The position numbers and the translations under genes are program-made. 64,000 nucleotides of DNA. It comes from Belnapia mucosa. Its GTDB lineage: Bacteria > Pseudomonadota > Alphaproteobacteria > Acetobacterales > Acetobacteraceae. Each line of letters starts with the position of its first letter. Within the stretch, counting starts at the first letter, position 1. Positions 52,612 to 61,264 of this stretch are shown here, one piece after another. The stretch covers positions 1 through 64,000 of the forward strand of contig NZ_JAEUXJ010000010.1 in assembly GCF_016775475.1 (NCBI RefSeq), given 5' to 3'. Under the pieces are notes generated by a model. That model saw only the letters and a list, made by a program, of their open reading frames with translations, ran no database searches and had not been told where the DNA came from.

Positions 52612-54162
52612 GTGTCGCAGGCAAGAACCGCCGCTTTTGACGAAATGCGGGCAGAGGACGGCGTCCGCGCCGCCTATGCGGAAATCGAACGATGGCTGCG
52701 CGACACCCCGCGCGAGCAGCTGGATGCCAAGCGCCGCGAGGCGGAGCTGCTGTTCCGCCGCATCGGCATCACCTTTGCCGTCTATGGCGAGGGTGGGGAC
52801 CCCGAGCGCCTCATCCCCTTCGACCTGATCCCGCGCATCATCACGCGCTCGGAATGGGACCGGATGGCCGCCGGCCTCCGCCAGCGGGTGCGGGCGCTGA
52901 ACGCCTTCCTCGCCGATGTCTATGGCGGGCAGGAGATCATCCGCGCCGGCCGCATCCCCGCGGCCCTGGTGCTGGAGAATGAGGGCTATCGCGCCGAGAT
53001 GGTCGGGCTGAAGCCGCCCGGCGGCGTCTATACCCATGTCTCCGGCATCGACATGGTCCGCACCGGGCCGGACGAGTTCTACGTCCTCGAGGATAATTGC
53101 CGCACGCCCTCCGGCGTTTCCTACATGCTGGAGAACCGCGAGGCGATGCTCCGCCTCTTCCCCCGGCTCTGCGCCCGCCACCGGGTCGCCCCGGTCAGCC
53201 GCTATCCGGAGGAGCTTCTGGAGACGCTGAAGGCCGTGGCCCCGCCCAAGGCCGCCGCCGATCCCTGCGTCGTGCTGCTCACCCCCGGCCCCTATAACAG
53301 CGCCTATTACGAACACTGCTTCCTCGCCGATGAGATGGGGATCGAGGTGGTGGAGGGCGCCGATCTCTGCGTCGAGAACGACGTGGTGCATATGCGGACC
53401 ACGGCCGGGCCGCGCCGGGTGGATGTGATCTATCGCCGGATCGATGATGAATTCCTCGACCCCAAGGCTTTCCGGCCGGACAGCCTGGTCGGCGTGCCCG
53501 GGCTGATGTCCGCCTATCGCGCCGGCAATGTCGCCCTGGCCAATGCGCCGGGCGCCGGGATCGCCGATGACAAGGCGGTCTACCCCTATGTGCCGGAGAT
53601 GATCCGCTTCTATCTCGGCGAGGAACCGCTGCTGGCGAATGTCCCCACCTATCTCTGCGATCGGGAGGAGGACCGCCGCTATGTCCTGTCCAATCTCGAC
53701 AAGCTGGTGGTGAAGCTGGCCAAGGGATCGGGCGGCTACGGCATGATGATCGGGCCGCATGCGACCCGCGACCTGCGCGAGGAATTCCGCGCCCGCATCC
53801 TGGCGCGCCCCGGCGACTATATCGCCCAACCGACGCTGGCGCTCTCGACCTGCCCGACCGTGGTGGAGCAGGGGATCGCCCCGCGCCATGTCGATCTGCG
53901 TCCCTTCATCCTTTCGGGGAAGGAGATCCGCATCGTCCCCGGCGGCCTCACCCGCGTCGCCATCCGCGAAGGATCGCTGGTGGTGAATTCGTCGCAGGGC
54001 GGCGGCACCAAGGATACCTGGATCCTCGAGGATGAGGGGCCGGGCGCCCCGGCGGAGGGGATGCAGTCCCAGGGCCAGTCCCAGGGGCAGTCCCAGGGGC
54101 AGTCCCAGTCGCAATCCCAGTCCTTCGGCTCGCAATCCCAATCGCAGTCGATGGGGGGCTGA
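52612..54162 (+). CDS. Circularly permuted ATP-grasp protein
   Basis: The 516-residue protein belongs to the circularly permuted ATP-grasp family (DUF404/407), often encoded with alpha-E proteins and Anbu. Family-like parts are VRALNAFLADVYGGQ, ENEGYRAEMVG, VLEDNCRTPSGVSYMLENR and KLAKGSGGYGMMIGP, the last typical of the ATP-binding region. These proteins are thought to form amide or peptide-like bonds; the product is unknown. GTG 52612 is chosen from family-like FDEM spacing. The C-terminal 35 or so residues are a Gln-Ser-rich repeat made by 12-bp tandem units. Confidence 0.9.
   Translation: MSQARTAAFDEMRAEDGVRAAYAEIERWLRDTPREQLDAKRREAELLFRRIGITFAVYGEGGDPERLIPFDLIPRIITRSEWDRMAAGLRQRVRALNAFLADVYGGQEIIRAGRIPAALVLENEGYRAEMVGLKPPGGVYTHVSGIDMVRTGPDEFYVLEDNCRTPSGVSYMLENREAMLRLFPRLCARHRVAPVSRYPEELLETLKAVAPPKAAADPCVVLLTPGPYNSAYYEHCFLADEMGIEVVEGADLCVENDVVHMRTTAGPRRVDVIYRRIDDEFLDPKAFRPDSLVGVPGLMSAYRAGNVALANAPGAGIADDKAVYPYVPEMIRFYLGEEPLLANVPTYLCDREEDRRYVLSNLDKLVVKLAKGSGGYGMMIGPHATRDLREEFRARILARPGDYIAQPTLALSTCPTVVEQGIAPRHVDLRPFILSGKEIRIVPGGLTRVAIREGSLVVNSSQGGGTKDTWILEDEGPGAPAEGMQSQGQSQGQSQGQSQSQSQSFGSQSQSQSMGG
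54064..54123 (+). repeat. 12-bp tandem repeat encoding a Gln-Ser-rich tail
   Basis: Five in-frame 12-bp units of the CAGTCCCAGGGG type run from 54064, the first three nearly identical and the last two degenerate, each encoding Gln-Ser-Gln-Gly or a close variant. The Gln/Ser bias continues to the stop at 54162. The tail lies outside the catalytic fold of the ATP-grasp protein and could vary in copy number between strains. Confidence 0.85.
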
Positions 54163-55100
54163 TGCTCAGCCGCACCGCCGACAGCCTGTTCTGGCTGGCC
54201 CGCTATACCGAACGCGCCGGCAATGTCGCGCGCGGGCTCGCCGTTGCCTCCCGCATGGCGGCCGTCAGCGCCGGGCTCGGTGCCGAGGACGACGAATGGC
54301 GTTCGCTGCTCACCGCCTCGGGCGGCGATGCCAGCTTCTACCGGAAATACGAGGCGCCGACCGCCGAGGCCGTGGTGCACTGGCTGGTCTTCGATCTCGA
54401 CAACTCCTCCGGCATCGTGGCCTGCATCGAGGCGGCGCGGCGCAATGCCCGCGCCGTCCGCACCGCCCTCACCGTCGATATGTGGGAGTCGTTGAACGAT
54501 ACCTGGAACCAGATGCGCGCCATGCCGCCCGAAGCGATGGAGGGCGAGAAGCTGGCCGATTTCCTCGGCTGGGTGCGGGAGAGGGTGACGCTGTTCAATG
54601 GCGCCGCGCATGACACCATGCTGCGCAACGAGGCCTGGCGCTTCGTCCATCTCGGCACCATGCTGGAACGCGCCGACAACACGGCCCGGTTGCTCGATGT
54701 AAAGCACCACCTGCTGACCGAGGAGGCGGAGGGTGCGGTGGATTACGTGCAGTGGCAGGCGGTGCTGCGCTCGGTCTCGGCGCTGCGCTCCTACCACTGG
54801 GTCTATCGCGACCGACTCACCCCGCGCCGCATCGCGGAGCTGATGATCCTCCGCCCCGAGCTGCCGCGCAGCCTGATGGCCTGCTTCGCCGAGGTGGCGG
54901 AGACGCTGGAGGCGATCGCGCTCGACCAGGGCGGCCGCCGCGGCGAATGCCACCGCCTGGCCGGCACGCTCCAGGCGCAGCTCCGCTACGGCCGGATCGA
55001 GGCGATCATGGAGGAGGGGCTGCACGCCTTCCTCACCACCATGATCGAGCGCACCGCCGCCCTCGGCGGCGAGATCGACGCCTTCTACATCCGCCACTGA
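54162..55100 (+). CDS. Alpha-E domain protein
   Basis: The 312-residue all-helical protein is of the alpha-E (DUF403) family. It opens LSRTADSLFWLARYTERAGNVARGL, then has TMLERADNTARLLDVK and SALRSYHWVYRDR, rich in conserved aromatic and arginine residues. Alpha-E proteins occur in operons with circularly permuted ATP-grasp proteins, often with a transglutaminase and Anbu. It overlaps both neighbours by 1 nt in TGATG junctions. The exact chemistry is unknown. Confidence 0.93.
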   Translation: MLSRTADSLFWLARYTERAGNVARGLAVASRMAAVSAGLGAEDDEWRSLLTASGGDASFYRKYEAPTAEAVVHWLVFDLDNSSGIVACIEAARRNARAVRTALTVDMWESLNDTWNQMRAMPPEAMEGEKLADFLGWVRERVTLFNGAAHDTMLRNEAWRFVHLGTMLERADNTARLLDVKHHLLTEEAEGAVDYVQWQAVLRSVSALRSYHWVYRDRLTPRRIAELMILRPELPRSLMACFAEVAETLEAIALDQGGRRGECHRLAGTLQAQLRYGRIEAIMEEGLHAFLTTMIERTAALGGEIDAFYIRH

Positions 55101-55852
55101 TGACCTATTGCGTCGGCCTGCATCTGCGCGACGGCCTGGTCCTGCTCTCGGACACCCGCACCAATGCGGGCGTCGACAACATCTCGATCTTCGGCAAGAT
55201 GCAGGTCGAGGAGATCGCCGGCGACCGGGTGCTGGCCGTCCTTTCGGCGGGCAACCTCGCCATCACTCAGGCGGTGTGGAACCGGCTGCAGGAAGGCGTC
55301 TCGCTCGGCAATGAGGTGCTGACGCTCCGCACCGTCACCAGCATGTTCCGCGCAGCGCAATTGGTCGGCCAGGCGGTGCGCGAGGTCTTCGCCGCCGATG
55401 GCCCGACGCTGAAGGCGCAAGGGGTGGGGTTCGACATCTCGCTGCTGCTCGGCGGCCAGATCGCCAGCGGGCCGCCGCGCCTGTTTCTGGTCTATGCCGC
55501 TGGCAATTTCATCGAGGCGACGGCCGATACGCCCTTCCTCCAGATCGGCGAGCATAAATACGGCAAGCCAATCCTCGACCGGGCGCTGGAACACGGCACT
55601 TCGCTCGAGGATGGGGTGAAGTTGGTGCTGGTCAGCATGGACAGCACGCTCCGCTCCAACCTCACGGTCGGGCTGCCGATCGACCTGCTGGTCTATCGCG
55701 CGGACACGCTCTCGGTCGGGCTGCGGCGCCGCATCACCGAGGAGGATGCCTATTTCCGCGGCGTCCGCGAACGCTGGTCGGCGGCGCTGCGCGAGGCCTA
55801 TCTCCGCCTGCCCCCGCCGGACTGGCTGGCGGAGGCTTCGGGGCCGGGCTAA
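55100..55852 (+). CDS. Anbu, ancestral proteasome beta-subunit-like peptidase
   Basis: The 250-residue protein matches Anbu (BPH), a proteasome-like Ntn hydrolase. It opens MTYCVGLHLRDGLVLLSDTRTNAGVDNIS; removal of Met would leave Thr1 as nucleophile, as in proteasome beta subunits. Conserved KMQVEEIAGDRVLAVLSAGN and the late LVSMDSTLRSNLTVGLPIDLL also match the family. It probably forms ring or helical assemblies in the cytoplasm. It is the last gene of the ATP-grasp/alpha-E operon. A transglutaminase-like gene that often accompanies these is absent. Confidence 0.93.
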   Translation: MTYCVGLHLRDGLVLLSDTRTNAGVDNISIFGKMQVEEIAGDRVLAVLSAGNLAITQAVWNRLQEGVSLGNEVLTLRTVTSMFRAAQLVGQAVREVFAADGPTLKAQGVGFDISLLLGGQIASGPPRLFLVYAAGNFIEATADTPFLQIGEHKYGKPILDRALEHGTSLEDGVKLVLVSMDSTLRSNLTVGLPIDLLVYRADTLSVGLRRRITEEDAYFRGVRERWSAALREAYLRLPPPDWLAEASGPG

Positions 55853-55886
55853 TCCTGGGGGCCAAGAACGCTTAGGGGAAATGTCG

Positions 55887-56849
55887 ATGCGCCGCCGGAG
55901 CCTGCTCGCCGGGTCCAGCCTCCTCGCCCTGCCGGGCCTCGCCCGCGCGCAGGGAGCCTGGCCCAGCCGGCCGGTGCGGATCGTCGTCCCCTTCGGCCTC
56001 GGCGGCTCGGCCGATCTCGCCGCCCGCTTCCTGGCGGAGCCACTCAGCGCCGCGCTCGGCCAGCCGGTGGTGGTGGAGAACCGGCCCGGCGCCGGTGCCG
56101 TCATCGGCACCGACCTCGTCGCCAAATCGGCGCCCGACGGCCACACCCTGCTGCTGATGTCGAACACCCATACGGCGAATGAGACGCTGCTGCCGCAGCG
56201 GCCCTATGCGCTGATGCGGGACCTGGCGCCGGTCGCCGCCATCAACATCGCCTATCACGTGCTCGCCGTGCACGCCTCGCTCGGCGTGCGGACGGTGCCG
56301 GAGCTGATCGCCAAGGCCAAGGCGGCGCCCGGCACGCTGGACTACGCCTCCTCCGGCCCCGGCACGCCCTATCATATCGCCTCCGAGGTCTTCGCCGCCC
56401 TGGCCGGCATCCGCCTCAATCACATCCCCTTCCGCGGCAGCAACGAGGCCCGGACGGCGCTGATCGCCGGCCAGGTGCCGATCATGTTCGACGCCATTCC
56501 GACCATGCGGGAGCAGATCACCAATGGCCGCGTCATCGGCCTCGGCACCACCGGCCTCACCCGCAGCCCGCTGCTGCCGGATCTGCCCTCCGTCGCCGAA
56601 AGCGTGCCGGGCTTCGAGGCTTCGATCTGGCTCGGCCTGATGGGCCCGGCCGGCCTGCCGGCACCGATCATCGCCCGGCTGCATGAGGAGGTGGGGCGGG
56701 TCCTCACCGCGCCCGCGGCGCGCGACAGCATGGCCCGTGGCGGGGCGGAGCCGATGCTGATGAGCACCGCCGAATTCGACGCCTTCCTCCGCCGCGACAT
56801 CGAGCGCCAGCGGGAGTGGATCCGCCTGGCCCGGATCGAGATAGGCTAG
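55887..56849 (+). CDS. Bug/TctC-family solute receptor
   Basis: The 320-residue exported receptor has a twin-arginine-like RRRSLLAGSSLLALPGLARAQ signal, then the Bug start RPVRIVVPFGLGGSADLAA, VENRPGAGAVIGTD, DGHTLLLMSN, HIPFRGSNEARTALIAG and LPSVAESVPGFEA. ATG 55887 has AGGGGA 7 nt upstream; ATG 55881 would leave only 1-2 nt to the same site. It starts the operon with the Mo-hydroxylase subunits and the decarboxylase-like protein, so it probably binds that pathway's aromatic or heterocyclic substrate. Confidence 0.93.
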   Translation: MRRRSLLAGSSLLALPGLARAQGAWPSRPVRIVVPFGLGGSADLAARFLAEPLSAALGQPVVVENRPGAGAVIGTDLVAKSAPDGHTLLLMSNTHTANETLLPQRPYALMRDLAPVAAINIAYHVLAVHASLGVRTVPELIAKAKAAPGTLDYASSGPGTPYHIASEVFAALAGIRLNHIPFRGSNEARTALIAGQVPIMFDAIPTMREQITNGRVIGLGTTGLTRSPLLPDLPSVAESVPGFEASIWLGLMGPAGLPAPIIARLHEEVGRVLTAPAARDSMARGGAEPMLMSTAEFDAFLRRDIERQREWIRLARIEIG

Positions 56850-56853
56850 CGCC

Positions 56854-57336
56854 ATGCACGCTTTCACCCTGAACGGTGCCGCCGTAGCGCTCGACCTGCC
56901 GGAGGATGCGACGCTGCTGCACGCGCTGCGCGGCCCGGCCGGGCTCTCCGGTCCGCGCTTCGGCTGCGGCAACGAGCAATGCGGCGCCTGCATGGTGCTG
57001 GTGGATGGCGAGCCGCGCACTGCCTGCACCCTCTCCCTCGCTGCCGTCACCGGCAAGGCGGTGGTGACGGTGGAAGGGCTCGGCACGCCCGAGGCGCCGC
57101 ATCCGCTGCAATCCGCCTTCCTCGCCGAGCAGGCGGGGCAATGCGGCTACTGCCTCTCCGGCATCCTGGTCAGCGCCGCGGCGCTGCTGGCGCACAACCC
57201 GCAGCCGGAGGAGGCGGCGATCCGCATTGCGCTGGAGCCGCATCTCTGCCGCTGCGGCAGCCACAACCGCATCCTGCGCGCGGTCGCGCGAGCAGCGCGC
57301 GGAGATGACTCGCGGGCCGCGCGGGAGATGGCGTGA
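56854..57336 (+). CDS. [2Fe-2S] small subunit of a molybdenum hydroxylase
   Basis: The 160-residue protein carries the two [2Fe-2S] clusters of xanthine-oxidase-family enzymes: a plant-type cluster in GCGNEQCGACMVL near residues 37-49 with a further cysteine in TACTL, and a second cluster in GQCGYCLSGI and HLCRCGSH. It transfers electrons from the molybdenum subunit. It starts 4 nt after the Bug receptor gene and its stop overlaps the large-subunit ATG. No FAD subunit is encoded, as in IorAB-type enzymes that pass electrons to another carrier. Confidence 0.95.
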   Translation: MHAFTLNGAAVALDLPEDATLLHALRGPAGLSGPRFGCGNEQCGACMVLVDGEPRTACTLSLAAVTGKAVVTVEGLGTPEAPHPLQSAFLAEQAGQCGYCLSGILVSAAALLAHNPQPEEAAIRIALEPHLCRCGSHNRILRAVARAARGDDSRAAREMA

Positions 57337-59435
57337 TGGGCCACCGTCTGCCGGGCAACCTGAACACCAACCGCCGCCTCTCCCAATGGCTGGCGATCCA
57401 TCCCGAGGGGCGGGTCACCATCACCTCCGGCAAGGTGGAGCTGGGGCAGGGGATCCTGACCACCCTCAGCCAGATCGCGGCGGAGGAGCTGGAAGTCGAT
57501 CTCGCCCGCATCGAGGCGCGGCCGGCCTCGACACCCGAGAGCCCGGATGAGGGAGTCACCTCCGGCTCGCTCTCGACCCAGGACAGCGGCGGCGCGCTGC
57601 GTCATGCCTGCGCCGCGGCGCGGGCCATCTTCCTCGGCGTCGTGGCGCAGCGCGTCGGCGTGCCGATCGAGGCGATCCGCATCGAGGACGGCATCTTCCA
57701 CGGTCCCGCCGGCCCGATCGGCAGCTATTGGGCATTGGCCGACCAGGCGCTGCTGGATTGCGAGGCGCCGGAGGAGGCGCGGCCCCGCGCACCGGGCGAG
57801 CGGCGGATCGCCGGCCGTTCCATCCCGCGGATCGACCTGCCGGACAAGGTCTTCGGCGCCGCCCGCTATGTCCATGACCTGCGCCTGCCGGGGATGCTGC
57901 ATGCGCGGGTGGTGCGGCCGCCGGCCCGCCGCGCCCGCCTCCTCGCCCTGCGTGAGGGCCCCTTGCCCGGCGAGGCGCAGGTGGTGCGCGACGGCGATTT
58001 CCTCGCCGTCCTCGCCGCGACGGAATGGGAAGCGGAGGCTGCCGCAGCACGCCTCGCCGCCCGCGCCAGCTGGGATGCGACGGACACGCTGCCGGAGCAG
58101 GCCCTGCTGCCGGACTGGCTGCGCGAGGCGGCTGGCCGTGGCGAGCGCAGCGGCATCGCCAGCCGCGCCGACCCAGCCCCGCCGGTGGCGCAGACCCTGC
58201 GCCGCAGCTTCCACCGGCCCTATCTGGCGCATGCCTCCATCGCCCCCTCCTGCGCCGTCGCGCGCTGGGAGGGCGAGACCGTGGAGGTCTTCACCCATAG
58301 CCAGGGCCCCTACAATCTCCGCGCCGATCTGGCGAAGACGCTGCGCTGCGACCCGGAGCGGATCACCGTCCGCCACCGCGAGGGCGCCGGCTGCTACGGC
58401 CATAACGGCGCCGACGACGTGGCGCTGGATGCCGTGCTGGCCGCCCGCGCGGTGCCCGGCAGGCCGGTCCGCCTGCTCTGGTCGCGGGCGGAGGAGCTCG
58501 GCTGGTCACCCTTCTCGCCGGCCATGCTTGTGGATGTGGAGGCCGATCTGGACGCCGAGGGCAGCCTGATCGGCTGGCGCAGCCATATCATCAGCAACGG
58601 CCATTCCAGCCGGCCGGGCCGCGACCCGGAGCCGACGCTGCTCTCGGCCTCGATGCTCGCCGCGCCCTTCCCGGTGAAGCCGAGCATCAACCCGGCCATG
58701 GTGGCGGGCGGCGGGGCGCCGCGGAACGCCGTGCCGCTCTACCGCATCCCGGCGATGAGCGTGGAGACGACGCGGCTGCTGGAGATGCCGATCCGCACCT
58801 CCGCGCTGCGCGGCCTCGGCGCCACGATCAATGTCTGGTCGATCGAGAGCGTGATGGACGAGGCGGCGGCGCTGGCCGGCGTCGATCCGCTCGACTACCG
58901 GCTGCGCCATCTGGACGATCCGCGCGCCATCGCCGTGCTGCGGCGCGTCGCCGACCTCGCCGGCTGGGCCGGCCGCTCGCGGCGCGAGGGCTCCGGCATG
59001 GGCATCGGCTTCGCCCGCTACAAGAATACCGGCGCATGGGCCGCCGTGATCGCCGAGGTGGAGGCGCTGGACCGCGTCTTCTGCCGCCGCCTCTGGATCG
59101 CCGGTGATGTGGGGGAGGCGGTGAATCCCGATGGCGTCCTGAACCAATATGAAGGCGGCGCCATCCACGGCGCCTCCGTCGCGCTGCTGGAGGAGGTGCG
59201 CTTCGACCGCCGCAGCGTCACCAGCGACCATTGGGAGAACTATCCGATCCTCCGCTTCTCCGAGGTGCCGAAGGTGGAACTCGCCCTGATCGACCGGCCG
59301 GAGGCGCCCTTCCTCGGCGCTGGCGAGGCCAGCATGGCGCCGACCATCGCCGCCATCGCCGGCGGCATCACCGAGGCGCTCGGCATCCGCCCGCGCCAGC
59401 TTCCCTTCACCCCGGACAACCTGGCCCGCGCATGA
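57336..59435 (+). CDS. Molybdenum hydroxylase large subunit (IorB-like)
   Basis: The 699-residue protein is the molybdopterin-binding subunit of a xanthine-dehydrogenase-family enzyme, similar to isoquinoline 1-oxidoreductase and nicotinate-type enzymes. VTITSGKVELGQGILTTL near the N-terminus, LRGLGATINVWSIESVMDEAA and the late GAGEASMAPTIAAIAGGI with the catalytic glutamate match the family. Hydroxylation of an N-heterocycle or oxidation of an aldehyde is expected. At 699 residues it is a little shorter than many. It overlaps both neighbours by 1-4 nt. No Tat signal is seen, so it should be cytoplasmic. Confidence 0.93.
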   Translation: MGHRLPGNLNTNRRLSQWLAIHPEGRVTITSGKVELGQGILTTLSQIAAEELEVDLARIEARPASTPESPDEGVTSGSLSTQDSGGALRHACAAARAIFLGVVAQRVGVPIEAIRIEDGIFHGPAGPIGSYWALADQALLDCEAPEEARPRAPGERRIAGRSIPRIDLPDKVFGAARYVHDLRLPGMLHARVVRPPARRARLLALREGPLPGEAQVVRDGDFLAVLAATEWEAEAAAARLAARASWDATDTLPEQALLPDWLREAAGRGERSGIASRADPAPPVAQTLRRSFHRPYLAHASIAPSCAVARWEGETVEVFTHSQGPYNLRADLAKTLRCDPERITVRHREGAGCYGHNGADDVALDAVLAARAVPGRPVRLLWSRAEELGWSPFSPAMLVDVEADLDAEGSLIGWRSHIISNGHSSRPGRDPEPTLLSASMLAAPFPVKPSINPAMVAGGGAPRNAVPLYRIPAMSVETTRLLEMPIRTSALRGLGATINVWSIESVMDEAAALAGVDPLDYRLRHLDDPRAIAVLRRVADLAGWAGRSRREGSGMGIGFARYKNTGAWAAVIAEVEALDRVFCRRLWIAGDVGEAVNPDGVLNQYEGGAIHGASVALLEEVRFDRRSVTSDHWENYPILRFSEVPKVELALIDRPEAPFLGAGEASMAPTIAAIAGGITEALGIRPRQLPFTPDNLARA

Positions 59436-60379
59436 GCCGACTGACCCTCAGCCTCGCCTGCCATGCCTCCGACCGTACGCGGCCGCTGCTGGACGGACGC
59501 GTCACCATCCCCGGAGTCGAGCTGCTGCCGCTGCCCGGCGAGCCGGAGGACATCTTTCGCCGGGCGCTGCGCGACCGGGCCTTCGACATCACCGAACTCT
59601 CGATGGGCTCGCATATCGTCACCACGGCGCGGGGCGACAGTGCCTATATCGGCGTACCGGTCTTCCCGAGCAGGGCCTTCCGCCATTCGGCCATCTATAT
59701 CCGCACCGACCGCGGCATCCGCGGCGCCGCCGATCTTGCCGGCCGGACCATCGGCCTGCCGGAATACCAGCAGACCGCGGCGCTCTGGGTGCGGGGCATC
59801 CTGCGGGAGCATTATGGCGTCGATACGCGCGGCATCGCCTGGCGCATCGGCAGCGAGCGCATCGCCATCACCCTGCCGCCCGGCTTCGACGTGCAGCCCC
59901 TCGGCCGCGACCCGGCGGCGGCCCTGGCCGAGGGCGCCATCGACGCGCTGATCGCCCCGCGCCCACCCGCCGGTGCCGGCATCGCCCGGCTCTATCCCGA
60001 CTACAAATCGGAGGAGATCGCCTGGCACCGCGCCACCGGCTTCTTCCCCATCATGCATTGCGTCGCGCTGCGGCGGGAGCTGGCGGAGCGCTATCCCTGG
60101 CTGCCGGTCGAGATCTTCCGCGCCTTCGCCCGGGCGCGCGCCATCGCCCTCGCTGAACTGCAGCTGGTCAATGTGCTGCGCGCCTCGCTGCCCTGGATCG
60201 CCGCGGCCTATGAGGAACAGGCCGCCATCATGGGCGGCGATCCCTGGCCCTATGGCTTCGCCCGCAACCGGGAGGAGGTGGCGGCGATGATCCGCTTCGC
60301 CGTCGCCGACGGGCTGGCCGCCCAGGCGATCCCGCCCGAGGCGCTGTTCCACCCCAGCACCCTGGCCGAGATTGCCTGA
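59432..60379 (+). CDS. 4,5-dihydroxyphthalate decarboxylase-like protein
   Basis: The 315-residue protein resembles 4,5-dihydroxyphthalate decarboxylase (Pht5) and the periplasmic-binding-like proteins of the same fold. Diagnostic parts are LDGRVTIPGVELLPLPGEP, RALRDRAFDITELSMGSHI, IGVPVFPSRAFRHSAIYI and TIGLPEYQQTAALWVRGIL. No signal peptide is evident, which favours an enzyme over a binding protein. It overlaps the Mo-subunit stop in an ATGA. Together with the Bug receptor and Mo hydroxylase it suggests an aromatic or heterocyclic acid pathway; the true substrate is uncertain. Confidence 0.85.
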   Translation: MSRLTLSLACHASDRTRPLLDGRVTIPGVELLPLPGEPEDIFRRALRDRAFDITELSMGSHIVTTARGDSAYIGVPVFPSRAFRHSAIYIRTDRGIRGAADLAGRTIGLPEYQQTAALWVRGILREHYGVDTRGIAWRIGSERIAITLPPGFDVQPLGRDPAAALAEGAIDALIAPRPPAGAGIARLYPDYKSEEIAWHRATGFFPIMHCVALRRELAERYPWLPVEIFRAFARARAIALAELQLVNVLRASLPWIAAAYEEQAAIMGGDPWPYGFARNREEVAAMIRFAVADGLAAQAIPPEALFHPSTLAEIA

Positions 60380-60385
60380 CCGGGA

Positions 60386-60505
60386 TCAGGCACCGCTATT
60401 GGTGCCGCCCATATTCCGCTCGTTATAGCTCGGCGGCCCGCTGGCCGGCTGCAGCACGCCGCAGGCCGAGAGGAGGAGGAAGGCGAGGATCAGGAGGAAG
60501 CGCAT
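60386..60505 (-). CDS. Small lipoprotein
   Basis: This 39-residue reading frame encodes a signal peptide of the lipoprotein type, MRFLLILAFLLLSAC, with a lipobox ending at Cys15, then a short tail of 24 residues rich in Gly, Pro and Asn. Lipid attachment to Cys15 would leave a very small membrane-anchored peptide. The ribosome site is weak. It sits between the dihydroxyphthalate decarboxylase-like gene (convergent) and queC. Its function is unknown. Confidence 0.7.
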   Translation of the reverse strand: MRFLLILAFLLLSACGVLQPASGPPSYNERNMGGTNSGA

Positions 60506-60550
60506 CCGGCCCCATCGCGGGATGCGCCGGATGGTCGCAGCCCCCGCCCG

Positions 60551-61264
60551 TCATCCCGCCGTGAGCCGTCCCCGCCAGCGCTCCCAGCCCCCGCGGCGCA
60601 GGTCGCAGGCGGGGCAGCTGCCGCAGCCATAGCCCCAGTCATGCAGCTGGCTGCGGTCGCCGAGATAGCAGCTATGCGTATCCTCGCGGATCGCCTCGAC
60701 CAGTGCCCCGCCGCCGAGCCGCTCGGCCAGCGCCCAGGTCGCCGCCTTGTCGCGCCACATCAGCGGCGTGTGCAGCACGAAGCGCCGCTCCATGCCGAGA
60801 TTGATCGCCACCTGCAGCGCCTTCAGCGTGTCGTCGCGGCAATCGGGATAGCCGGAATAATCCGTCTCGCACATGCCGGCGACGAGATGCTTCAGCCCAC
60901 GCCGATAGGCGAGCGCCGCGGCGAAGGTGAGGAAGAGCAGGTTGCGCCCGGGGACGAAGGTATTGGGCAACCCGTCCGCCTGCATGGCGATCTCGGTCTC
61001 CCGCGTCAGCGCGGTGTCGGAGACGGCGCGCAGCGCATCCAGCGCGAGCAGGTGGTCCTCGCCGAGCTTCGCGGCCCAGCCGGGGTTCTCGCGCAGCAGG
61101 CGGGCGCGGAAGGCGTCGCGCACCTCCAGCTCGACCCGGTGGCGCTGGCCGTAATCGAAGCCGATGGTCTCGACATGGGCGAAGCGGTCGAGCGCCCAGG
61201 CAAGGCAGGTGGCGCTGTCCTGCCCGCCGCTGAACAGCACCAGCGCTGCGTCCTGCCGCATCAT
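60551..61264 (-). CDS. queC: 7-cyano-7-deazaguanine synthase
   Basis: The 237-residue ATP-dependent enzyme converts 7-carboxy-7-deazaguanine to preQ0 in queuosine biosynthesis. The PP-loop LFSGGQDSATCLAWAL near residues 10-25 binds ATP, and zinc ligands are the cysteines in CGSCPACD near the C-terminus with an earlier one in SCYLGDR. ATG 61264 overlaps the queG stop in an ATGA. It is the second gene of a queG-queC pair next to queF and tgt. Confidence 0.96.
   Translation of the reverse strand: MMRQDAALVLFSGGQDSATCLAWALDRFAHVETIGFDYGQRHRVELEVRDAFRARLLRENPGWAAKLGEDHLLALDALRAVSDTALTRETEIAMQADGLPNTFVPGRNLLFLTFAAALAYRRGLKHLVAGMCETDYSGYPDCRDDTLKALQVAINLGMERRFVLHTPLMWRDKAATWALAERLGGGALVEAIREDTHSCYLGDRSQLHDWGYGCGSCPACDLRRGGWERWRGRLTAG

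Noticed and set aside
50875..54141. A 1088-residue open frame on the minus strand
   Set aside because: It spans the TPP enzyme in another frame and the antisense of the ATP-grasp gene; the named domains on the other frames explain the region.
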